DNA of 64,000 nt from Halichoerus grypus (lineage: Eukaryota > Chordata > Mammalia > Carnivora > Phocidae), in the NCBI RefSeq assembly GCF_964656455.1, contig NC_135714.1, positions 58,615,850-58,679,849 on the forward strand. Reading direction: 5' to 3'. Shown piece by piece: positions 49,341 through 58,905 of this stretch (the stretch's first letter is position 1; every line of letters starts with the position of its first letter). A program made the position numbers and the translations under genes. The notes below the pieces were generated by a model, which did no database searches, was not told the DNA's origin, and saw only the letters and a list, made by a program, of their open reading frames with translations.

Positions 49341-49365
49341 TCAACTTTTCCATTGCAATACTTTT

Positions 49366-49562
49366 TTTTTTTAAAGATTTTATTCATTTATTCGACAGAG
49401 AGAGAGACAGCGAGAGAGGGAACACAAGCAGGGGGAGTGGGAGAGGGAGAAGCAGGCTTCCTGCTGAGCATGGAGACCGATGCGGGGCTCGATCCCAGGA
49501 ACCTGGGATCATGACCTGAGCTGAAGGCAGATGCTTAACCGACTGAGCCACCCAGGCGCCCC
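49366..49562 (-). mobile_element. Can-SINE, young copy
   Basis: TTAAAGATTTTATTCATTTA tail and CCACCCAGGCGCCCC head. TSD TCCATTGCAATACTTTT (49349-49365) / TCCATTGCAACACTTTT (49563-49579). Confidence 0.95.
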
Positions 49563-49654
49563 TCCATTGCAACACTTTTTGTTGTTGAGTGTATTGGTTT
49601 ATTGGTAAATTCTTAAAAAACCTTTTTTTCCTTTTGTTTTTTTCTTGGGTCTGC

Positions 49655-49850
49655 CATTTTAAAATGTATTCTTTTATTTACTTAAAAAATACAGTAAAAT
49701 TCACTCTTTTGGGTGTATAGTTCCATGAATTTAGACAAATGCATATAGTCATGTAACTACCACTAGAATCAGAACCCCAAATTCTCCTGGGCTGGTTTTC
49801 ACATGGCATCCTTTTACTAATTCTGTGTCAAATCCTTTTTTAATTACTTA
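49655..49850 (-). mobile_element. Probable old L1 3'UTR fragment
   Basis: 'ATACAGTAAAATTCACTCTT', 'GGTGTATAGTTCCATGAATT' and 'AACTACCACTAGAATCAG' resemble an L1M 3' region. Confidence 0.45.
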
Positions 49851-50389
49851 TCATTGAATGAGTTGGATTCTGTGGATCTGCTATTCTCAGGGTACTTCTG
49901 CAGGGGTTGGGAGGAGGTGCCAGGCAGTCCTCAGATCCCTCCTTCACCACTTACACAGACTCAAACTGCTTCCTGTTGGAATGGCTCCTCTGTGGGGGTG
50001 TTTCTGTTACTAGCTGCTATGAACTTGACTGGATCCAAGAGGGTTTCTTCTGCATTTATTTCTATCTTTGCTATAGATAAGAGAGATATTTTGCATGTTG
50101 ACGTGAACCCTGCACCTTCACACAGTATATTTCTGCCGTCATTTTCAGAGATTGACTGCTACTGGGCCATCTTATTCTCTGTATTTCTTTGCTGCCTTTC
50201 TTCCTGTGTGGTATACGCTAACTCAGCCAGTCCTGGGTAACTCACATATTTTTTGGAGTCTGTGGAAAATATGTCTTCTAATTTTGCTAAAAATGGAGAT
50301 CATGGAGTTTTTGTTGTTGTCATTAAAAGTGTAGCATTTGTATGTTGCCTAGGAGCAGAAGAGAGAAGGCCCTGTCTCACATAGCTGTG

Positions 50390-50740
50390 GCCTCACTGGA
50401 AGTCCTTCTCTGATTCCCCTCCTCCCTGCCTTTCTTTCACTCCTCTTCCTTGGCTCACACTTGAAGCACTGCAAACCCCTCAGGCTGCTAACTTCTCTTA
50501 TTCATACATCAGTTCCTTAAAGCCTGTATGAATACTTCCTGTTATATCTTATACCTCTTTGTCATTTCCTAAACACATAACTTCAAAATTAGTCCATTTT
50601 TTTCCTGTTATTCTGTTGGTTCGGAATGCCCTTTACTTCTTTCCCTAACTAGTATACCCTTGCTCATACTTTAAGACCCCCAAAAAGTATACTATCTCCT
50701 TTAGGAACCCTTCCTAGACACCCTCAAAAGAGAGACAGAA
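50390..50740 (+). repeat. L2-type fragment
   Basis: 'GTTCGGAATGCCCTTTACTT', 'GCTCATACTTTAAGACCCCC' and 'GGAACCCTTCCTAGACACCC' are L2-like. Confidence 0.6.
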
Positions 50741-51020
50741 TTAATCTCTCAGCTGTGCTCCCACAATACATTGCCCCATTTGGGGTGCACTTATCTTGCT
50801 GTTTTCAGTATTTATATACCTTGTTATCAGGCCAATGAGTATCCCCTACATTTACATATTAACCCGTCAATCCAGAACTTTCAAATGCTGGGTTTCTGGA
50901 ATCTTACTTACAGCTCTTTTATGATGGTCAGCACATACTCTCATTTGGTCTTAGTTGATTTTCCACTGGTTAATTGAAGGGTACAGTATTCTGGGTCATC
51001 TAGGTTTTCTTTTTTTTTTT

Positions 51021-51246
51021 TATTTGAAAGTTCTGATTACTTTCTTATCTGTAAAATGAGAACAAAATATTAATGTATTTCTCATAACACTATTGTAGAC
51101 ATTAAATGAACTAATGCAGGTGAAGTCTTAAACACAATACCAGGTATGGAACATGCAACAAACTTAGCTATTATATTTTGATAAGCCGTGCCTCTGAAAA
51201 ATTGAAGAGCCATGAGAAGAAATGTAGCATAACACCAGTAGAATTC
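51021..51246 (-). other. 3'-transduced flank carried by the L1 (contains a MIR piece)
   Basis: This is non-L1 DNA lying between the L1 poly-A and the terminal poly-A, inside the TSD pair. 51040-51155 reads as a plus-strand MIR tail ('CTTATCTGTAAAATGAGAAC', 'ATTAAATGAACTAATGCAGG'), so it derives from the source locus downstream of the parent L1. Confidence 0.85.
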
Positions 51247-51639
51247 TTTTTTTTTTTTTTATGTAGTGTTCCATGATTCGTTGTTTGCGTATAACACCCA
51301 GTGCTCCATTCAATACATGTCCTCTTTAATACCCATCACCAGGCTAACCCATCCCCCCACCCCCCTCCCCTCTAGAACCCTCAGTTTGTTTCTCAGAGTC
51401 CATAGTCTCTCATGGTTCGTCTCCCCCTCCGATTTCCCCCCTTCATTTTTCCCTTCCTACTATCTTCTTTTTTTTTTAACATATAATGTATTATTTGTTT
51501 CAGAGGTACAGGTCTGTGATTCAACAGTCTTACACAATTCACAGCATTCACCATAGCACATGCCCTTCCCAATGTCTATCACCCAGCCACCCCATCCCTC
51601 CCACCCCCTACCACTCCAGCAGCCCTCAGTTTGTTTCCT

Positions 51640-54600
51640 GAGATTAAGAATTCCTAATATCAGTGCGATCACATGATACATATCTTTCTCTGATTGACTT
51701 ATTTCGCTCAGCATAATACCCTCCAGCTCCATCCACTTCATTGCAAATGGCAGGATTTCATTCTTTTTGATGGCTGCATAATATTCCATTGTATATATAT
51801 ACCACATCTTCTTTATTCATTCATCTGTTGATGGACATCTTGGCTCTTTCCATAGTTTGGCTATTGTGGACATTGCTGCTATAAACATTGGGGTGCACAT
51901 ACCCCTTCAGATCCTGTCTCACATTCAGGTCTTTCAACCATTTTGAGTCTATTTTTGTGTGTGGTGTAAGGAAATGGTCCAGTTTCATTCTTCTGCATGT
52001 GGCTGTCCAATTTTCCCAACACCATTTGTTGAAGAGACTGTCTTTTTTCCACTGGACATTCTTTCCTGCTTTGTCGAAGATTAGTTGACCATAGAGTTGA
52101 GGGTCCATTTTTGGGCTCTCTATTCTGTTCCATTGATCTATGTGTCTGTTTTTGTGCCAGTACCATACTGTCTTGATGATGACAGCTTTGCGATAGAGCC
52201 TGAAGTCTGTAATTGTGATGTCACCAGCTTTGCTTTTCTTTTTCAACCTTCCTCTGGCTATTCGGGGTCTTTTCTAGTTCCATACAAATTTTAGGATTAT
52301 TTGTTCCATTTCTTTGAAAAAAGTGGATGGTATTTTCATAGGGATTGCATTAAATGTGTAGATTGCTCTAGGTAGCATTGACATCTTCACAATATTTGTT
52401 CTTCCAATCCATGAGCATGTTGAACGTTTTTCCATTTCTTTGTGTCTTCCTCAATTTCTTTCATGAGGATTTTATAGTTTTCTGAGTACAAATCCTTTGC
52501 CTCTTTGGTTAGATTTATTCCTAGGTATCTTATGGTTTTGGGTGCAATTGTAAATGGGATTGATTCTTTATTTTCTCTTTCTTCTGTCTTGTTGTTGGTG
52601 TATAGGAATGCCACTGATTTCTGTGCATTGATTTTATATCCTACCACTTTACTGAATTCCTGTATGAGTTCTAGCAGTTTTGGGGTAGAGTCTTTTGGGT
52701 TTTCCACATAAAGTATCATATCATCAGCAAAGAGTGAGAGTTTGACTTCTTCTTTGCCAATTTGGATGCCTTTTATTTCTTTTTGTTGTGTGATTGCTGT
52801 GGCTAGGACTTCTAATACTATGTTGAATAGCAGTGGTGATAGTGGACATCCCTGCCGTGTTCCTGACCTTAGGGGAAAGCTCTCAGTTTTTCCCCATTGA
52901 GAATGATATTCGCTGTGGTTTTTTCATAGATGGCTTTTATGATATTGAGGTATGTACCCTCTATCCCTATACTCTGAAGAGTTTTGATCAAGAAAGGATG
53001 CTGTACTTTGTCAAATGCTTTTTCTGCATCTATTGAGAGGATCATATGGTTCTCGTTCTTTCTTTTATTAATGTATTGTATCACATTGATTGATTTGCAG
53101 ATGTTGAACCAACCTTGCAGCCCAGGAATAAATCCCACTTGGTCGTGGTGAATAATCCTTTTAATGTACTGTTGGATCCTATTGCCTAGTATTTTGGTGA
53201 GAATTTTTGCATCCATGTTCATCAGGGATATTGATCAGTAATTCTCCTTTTTGATGGGGTCTTTGGTTTTGGGATCAAGGTAATGGTGGCCTCCTAAAAT
53301 GAGTTTGGAAGTTTTCCTTCCATTTCTATTTTCTGGAACAGTTTCAGAAGAATAGGTATTAATTCTTCTTGAAATGTTTGGTAGAATTCCCCTGGGAAGC
53401 CATCTGGCTCTGGGCTCTTGTTTGTTGGGAGATTTTTGATGACTGCTTCAATTTCCTTAGTGGTTATGGGTCTGTTCAGGTTTTCTATTTCTTCCTGGTT
53501 CAGTTTTGGTAGTGGATACATCTCTAGGAATGCATCCATTTCTTCCAGGTTATCTAATTTGCTGGCATCGAGTTGCTCATAATATGTTCTTATAATTGTT
53601 TGTATTTCTTTGGTGTTGGTTGTGATCTCTCCTCTTTCACTCATGATTTTATTTATTTGGGTCATTTCTCTTTTCTTTTTGATAAGTCTGGCCAGGGGCT
53701 TGTCAATCTTGTTAATTCCTTCAAAGAACAAGCTCCTAGTTTTGTTGATCTGTTTTACTGTTCTTTTGGTTTCTATTTCATTGATTTCTGCTCTGATCTT
53801 TATTATTTCTCTTCTCCTGCTGGGTTTAGGCTTTATTTGCTGTTCTTTCTCCACCTCCTTTAGGTGTGGGGTTAGGTTGTGTATTTGAGAACTTTCTTGT
53901 TTCTTAAGAAAGGCTTGTATTGCTATATACTTACCTCTTAGGACTGCTTTTGCTGCATCCCAAAGATTTTGAACAGTTGGGTTTTCATTTTCATTAGTTT
54001 CCATGAATTTTTTTAATTCTTCTTTAATTTCCTGGTTGACCCATTCATTCTTTAGTAGGATGCTCTTTGGCCTCCATGTATTTGAGTTCTTTCCGACTTT
54101 CCTCTTGTGATTGAGTTCTAGTTTCAAAGCATTGTGGTCTGAAAATATGCAGGGAATGATCCCAATCTTTTGGTACCAGTTGAGAGCTGATTTGTGACCT
54201 AGGATGTGATCTATTCTGGAGAATGTTCCATGGATACTAGAGAAGAATGTGTATTCTGTTGTTTTGGGATGGAATGTTCTGAATATATCTGTGAAGTCCA
54301 TTTGGTCCAGTGTGTCATTTAAAGTCTTTATTTCCTTGTTGATCTTTTGCTTAGATGATCTGTCCATTTCAGTGAGGGGGATGTTAAAGTCCCCCACTAT
54401 TATTGTATTGTTGTCGATGTGTTTCTTTGCTTTTGTTATTAATTGGCTTATATAATTGGCTGCTCCCATGTTAGGGGCATAGATATTTATAATTGTTAGA
54501 TCTTCTTGTTGGATAGACCCTTTAAGTAGGATATAGTGTCCTTCCTCATCTCTTAGTATAGTCTTTGGTTTAAAATCTAATTTGTCTGATATAAGGATTG

Positions 54601-54820
54601 CCGCCCCAGCTTTCTTTTGGTGTCCTTTAGCATGGTACATGGTTTTCCACCTCCTCACTTTCAATCTGGGGGTGTCTTTGGGTCTAAAATGAGTCTCTTG
54701 CAGACAGCATATTGACAGGTCTTGTTTTTTTATCCAATCTGATAGCCTGTGTCTTTTGATTGGGGCATTTAGCCCATTTACCTTCAGGGTAACTATTGAA
54801 AGATATGAATTTAGTGCCAT
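51640..54820 (-). pseudogene. L1 ORF2 (endonuclease / reverse transcriptase), disrupted
   Basis: An open stretch of 508 codons (54820-53294) starts [20 protein letters not shown] and contains the AP-endonuclease domain ([32 protein letters not shown]). A stop at 53294 and a frameshift near 53230-53250 interrupt the start of the RT. RT pieces follow at 53222-52869 ([25 protein letters not shown]) and 52719-52387; the polymerase FADD box is at about 52720. The C-terminal part (52246-51821) has [16 protein letters not shown], then an apparent internal deletion near 51915 joins it to the last segment (MWYIYTMEYYAAIKKNE). About 3.2 kb remains against roughly 3.8 kb usual. Confidence 0.9.
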
Positions 54821-54901
54821 TGTATTGCCTGTAAGGTGACTGTTACTGTATATTGTCTGTGTTCTTTTCTGGTCTATGTTACTTTTAGGCTCTCTCTTTG
54901 T

Positions 54902-55797
54902 TTAGAGGACCCCTTTCAATATTTCTTGTAGGGCTGGTTTCGTGTTTGCAAATTCCTTTAGTTTTTGTTTGTCCTGGAATCTTTTTATCTCTCCTTCTAT
55001 TTTCAATGACAGCCTAGCTGGATATAGTATTCTTGGCTGCATATTTTTCTCATTTAGTGCTCTGAATATATCATGCCAGTCCCTTCTGGCCTGCCAGGTC
55101 TCTGTGGATAGGTCTGTTGCCAATCTAATGTTTCTACCATTGTAGGTTACAGATCTCTTGTCCCAAGCTCCTTTCAGGATTTTCTCTTTGTCTCTGAGAC
55201 TTGTAAGTTTTACTATTAGATGACGGGGTGTTGACCTATTTTTATTGATTTTGAGGGGGGTTCTCTGTGCCTCCTGGATTTTGATGCCTGTTTCCTTCCC
55301 CAAATTAGGGAAGTTCTCTGCTCTAATTTGCTCCAATATACCTTCTGCCCCTCTCTCTCTTTCTTCTTCTTCTGGGATCCCAATTATTCTAATATTGTTT
55401 TGTTTTATGGTATCACTTATCTCTCGAATTCTGCCTTCGTGATTCAGTAGTTGTTTATCTCTTTTTCTCAGCTTCTTTATTTTCCATCATTTGGTCTTCT
55501 ATATTACTAATTCTCTCTTCTGCCTCATTTATCCTCGCAGTTACAGCCTCCATTTTTGATTGCACCTCATTAATAGCCTTTTTGATTTCAACTTGGTTAG
55601 ATTTTAGTTCTTTTATTTCTCCAGAAAGGGTTTCTCTAATATTTTCCATGCTTTATTCAAGCCCAGCTTGTATCTTTATAATTGTCATTCTGAACTCTAG
55701 TTCCAACATCTTACTAATGTCCGTATTGAGTAGGTCCCTGGCAGTTGGTACTGCATCTTGTTCTTTTTTTGGGGGTGATTTTTTTCTGTCTTGTCAT
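54902..55797 (-). pseudogene. L1 ORF1 (RNA-binding chaperone), disrupted
   Basis: The start MTRQKKITPKKRTRCS at 55797 soon runs to stops by frameshift. A coiled-coil segment is open at 55649-55455 (IKELKSNQVEIKKAINEVQS). The RRM and C-terminal domain are open at 55336-54902 (STPRHLIVKLTSLRDKEKIL, ARLSLKIEGEIKRFQ). At least two further indels lie between 55455 and 55336. Known role of the family: a trimeric RNA-binding protein of the L1 particle. Confidence 0.88.
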
Positions 55798-57586
55798 TTT
55801 GTCCAGACGACAATAGATGAATAAGAGAACAAAATGCTAACAGGGTAACAACGACCCCAGAAAAATATACACTAAACAAATCAGAAGAGACCTGAAACTG
55901 GGGGAAAAGAAAGGGAAAGAAAGAAAAAAGAAAAAAAAAGAAAAAGAAAAGGATTAAAAAAAAAAAGAATACGATCAAATATGATCAGGCTGGTACATAG
56001 ATCAGTGCCACACACTAGATTTTGGGTGTATTTTGGTCTGTTAGAAGAAAATGCCTCCCAAAATTTTAAAGAAAGAAAAGCTTATATATGTACAAAAATA
56101 AGGGTAAATACGATGAAGGGATGGAATATGACTGTAAAGATGAAAATTATAAAAGATTTTATAAAAGGAATTGATAAGAAGTTGGTTGAAAAAAGAGAGA
56201 AGAGGAATTAAAAAAAAAATAGGGGAGAGAATGTGATCAGGCAGGAGACTAGAACAAAGCCATACACTAGAGATTTAGGGTATATTTTGGTCTGTTAGAA
56301 AAAACTGTATCCCAAAATTTTAAAGAGAGAATAACTTATATATATACAAAAAATAAGGTTAACTACAATGAAGGGATAGAACATGACTCTAAAAATGAAA
56401 AATAAAAAAGATTTTTAAAAAGGGGATTGATAAGATGTTGGTTGAAAAAGGGAAAAAGAAAAATTCAAAAAAAAAATAGAAAAAGAAAATTAAAATATTA
56501 ACTTTGAAAGACTAAAGAATCATGGGAAAAAGCCATGAATTCTATGTGCAGTATTCCCCTAGCGCTGGAGTTCTGCCGTTCTCATTGATCAGTAAACTTG
56601 GTCTTGGTTGGCTGTTGTTGCTGATCTTCTGGGGGAGGGGCCTGTGCCGTGGTTCCCAAATGTCTTTGCCGGAGGTGGAATTGCACTGCCCTTGCTGGGG
56701 GCCAGGCTAAGTAATCTGCTCTGGTTTGCTCTTGGTAGCTTTTGTTCCCTGCAAGCTTTCCGTACAGCTTTGGAGGAGGAGAGTGAAAACGGCGGCCTCC
56801 CAATCTCTGCCCCGGAGGAGCCAAGAATTCGGGGCTCTGCTCCTCAGTGCACCCCCAGAGACAAGCAGTCAATCACTCCCGTCTCCCCCGTCCCTGGCCA
56901 CACTCTGTGCTCCCCGGGCCTGTGACCAAGCATTTCTATCTCTGGCACCCGACCCCGTGTGGAGTCTCCAAACCCAGCAGATCCCTGCGGTGCACTCCCA
57001 TGCCACTCCTCCCGGGGGAGGAAGGGCAGTCTCCCCGGATCTGCCACTTGTTGGGTCCCTGCTGGAGGATCAGTGGCCCGACTGTGCCACGGATCACGGT
57101 TTATGGCAACCCCGAGCTGCGAGTCCGCTCCTCGGCTCCGTCTCTGCAGCCGGCTTCCCCGCTCCGATCCCTGGGAGCTCTGCCACACTCAGGCACCCCC
57201 GGTCTTTCTGTGACCCCGAGGGTCCTGAGGCCACACTGTCCCAGCGAGGGTCCCACCCCCCACTTAGCCACTGGAGCGATGTCCCTCAGCAGAGCAGATT
57301 TCTAAAAGTTCCGATTTTGTGCTCTGCGGCTCTATCACTTGCCGGTGTTGGCTGACGGAGGCCCCTCCCCCGCTGTCTATCTTCCCAAATATCGCCTCAG
57401 ATTCACTTCTCCGCACGTCCTACCTTCCAGAAAGTGGTCGCTTTTCTGTTCAGAGAGTTGCTGCTATTCTTTTCTTCGATCTCCTGTTGAGTTCGTAGGT
57501 GTTCAGAATGGTTTGATCCCTATCTAGCTGAATTCCTGGGACCAGACGAAATTTAGGTCTCCTACTCCTCCGCCATCTTACTCCTC
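55798..57586 (-). promoter_or_regulatory. L1 5'UTR/promoter, with GC-rich block and tandem ~254-bp duplication
   Basis: 56.6-57.45 kb is GC- and CpG-rich, unlike the rest of the window. 55980-56460 is A-rich on the + strand and holds two ~254-bp units (compare GATCAGGC at 55983 and 56235, and TTTTGGTCTG at 56031 and 56285). The first bases of the L1 sense strand include AAGATGGCGG, a YY1-type site (complement at 57571-57579), placed as in human L1. The 209-, 152- and 114-codon ORFs here are CpG-rich chance frames. Confidence 0.8.
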
Positions 57587-57743
57587 TAAAACCCTCATCT
57601 AGGTTTTCTTATCTAGCTTTGGTTCTTCATTTCAAAGCAATTTTCCTACTCTTAGGATGTCACTGAATCTCCTCTAGAATTGGAGCATTCATAAATTTTG
57701 GAAAAGCTCTGTAACCATTAATGGAAGTTCTTCTCCATTCCAG

Positions 57744-57836
57744 GTGATGCAACGGTGACCATAGCTCACAGATACACTCCCAAGGAACAACTGAAGATCC
57801 ATACTCAGCTGGCAGATGTTATCATAGTAGCTGCCG
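57744..57836 (+). CDS. MTHFD2L: MTHFD2L exon (probably exon 6): ATVTIAHRYT segment
   Basis: This 93-bp exon has acceptor TTCTCCATTCCAG and a consensus donor GCCG|GTAAGT, phase 1 at both ends. It encodes GDATVTIAHRYTPKEQLKIH followed by TQLADVIIVAAG, the beta-alpha-beta part of the Rossmann fold. The HRYT Arg is a phosphate-contacting residue in the MTHFD2 branch. The reading frame stays open past the donor, but the strong GTAAGT and the expected continuation (IPKLI...) place the exon end here. An antisense L1 ends about 150 bp upstream, just outside the branch point and pyrimidine tract. Confidence 0.95.
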
Positions 57837-57843
57837 GTAAGTC

Positions 57844-58890
57844 TTTAGTGGCTGTTATTTGGTGGAGTATCATCAGCGGAGTAATTCCTGCCCCAGTTGC
57901 TGACATGTCTGTAAAGACAGCTGCTTGGGAGAGTTAGGTATACCTACGACTCACTTCCATCGGCTGGATCCTGTCTCTTGTCAGTTATTATATTGGCTCG
58001 TTGTGCCTACGTCAACATTTGTCACTTCATTATGGAAAACCCAAACAGCCTTTGGAATGACAGATGAAGCACAGGAATGAACACGTACATTGCCACCTCC
58101 TTCACAGACACGGTTGATTCGAAACATGAATGAGTTATGGGGAGATGGGTAGGAAATGCTCTTGAAGAGATAGGCAGGGCTAGCTCATGGAGGAGCTTGG
58201 GAAGTGTGGACTCCAGAGCGGCAAGAGGAGGAACAGAGAAGAGATACTGTGTTTTCATTTATGGGATCTAGGATTTTTCCTAATTTGTTTTATATTCGAA
58301 CATACAAAATAATTCTACCCTTTACTTCTACCTCTCCACTTGCCACATAGTGTTTCTACATTGCAGACAATTGTGACTCTTCTTGCTTTATCCAAGGCTT
58401 GAATGAGAGCCTTTTTCATTTTGTTTTTCAATTAGATGTTATTGGTAATTTCTAGACTTTACATTTGAATCGCTGGGTGGTTACAAAGTGTAAAAGGAAG
58501 AGTAGAAGTTCCAGAAGAAATGGAGTTTGATGAAGAGAATAATGATAGTTTAAATTATTTTCAACCAAATTTAGTTTACTTTCTTATTCTGATATAGGCC
58601 CTTCTCTGGAACTGAGGATATATATGTGAAGACTCCAGGTAGAGTAATTTGCCTCCTGATAGAGTAAATGCTCCCTTTTCTGGAAGTCCCCAGTAAGTTG
58701 GTACAGCTAACCACATTTCTGGTTTTTCTGAGAAATTATATCAGGTGATATTAAATGCAAATTTTTGAATGGGATTGACAGAAGGAGACAGACGTTTAGA
58801 GAAGCAATAAACTTTTTCAGACCAAAATAGGAGCCAGGAGGTATTCGGGCCAGTACTGTCTAGCAGCCATCCCAGTCAGGGCATCCTGTG
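57844..58890. other. Intron after the last window exon
   Basis: No repeat is recognised. The ORF of 60 codons over 57755-57937 is the MTHFD2L exon read through its donor. Confidence 0.5.
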
Positions 58891-58891
58891 A

Positions 58892-58905
58892 CCACCAGAG
58901 GGCGC
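58892..58905 (+). promoter_or_regulatory. CTCF-like core motif
   Basis: CCACCAGAGGGCGC fits all positions of CCASYAGRKGGCRS and is the strongest form of the motif in the window. It lies in non-repeat intron about 1.06 kb after the 57836 exon end. Binding is not shown. Confidence 0.55.

Larger units (their letters stand above)
50996..57610 (-). mobile_element. Full-length carnivore L1, antisense, with 3' transduction and 16-bp TSD
   Basis: TCATCTAGGTTTTCT(T) bounds the insert at 50996-51011 and 57595-57610. From the 5' end (right): 5'UTR 55798-57586, ORF1 remnant 54902-55797, ORF2 remnant about 51640-54820, 3'UTR to about 51261, poly-A (T-run 51247-51260), transduced DNA 51021-51246, second poly-A, TSD. 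Both ORFs are broken, so it cannot move on its own. The 5' end abuts an MTHFD2L exon. Relatively little decay and a clear TSD suggest a fairly young insertion. Confidence 0.93.
11411..57836 (+). other. MTHFD2L: MTHFD2L gene body, internal portion (five exons, four complete introns)
   Basis: Five exons on the + strand splice in frame to about 220 residues of a mitochondrial NAD(P)-dependent methylene-THF dehydrogenase/methenyl-THF cyclohydrolase. The complete introns are 795, 18,122, 1,185 and 25,662 bp; two more introns run off the edges. MTHFD2L is preferred over its paralogue MTHFD2 because of [56 protein letters not shown] and HTQLADVIIVAAG, which match MTHFD2L as I know it. The gene is intact and intron-bearing, so it is not a processed copy. 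The presequence exon and the C-terminal exons carrying the PGGVGPMT signature are outside the window. By comparison with the usual 8-exon layout these are probably exons 2-6. Function (known for the family): oxidation of 5,10-methylene-THF to 10-formyl-THF in the mitochondrial matrix for one-carbon supply. Confidence 0.95.

Noticed and set aside
56726..57355. 209-codon + strand ORF and overlapping 152/114-codon ORFs
   Set aside because: They lie in the GC-rich L1 5'UTR, where stop codons are rare by composition. They are Pro/Ser/Ala/Leu-rich with no domain, and the L1 reads the other way.
57755..57937. ORF extending past 57836 as a longer exon
   Set aside because: A consensus GTAAGT donor follows GCCG and the MTHFD2L sequence stops matching after VIIVAAG.
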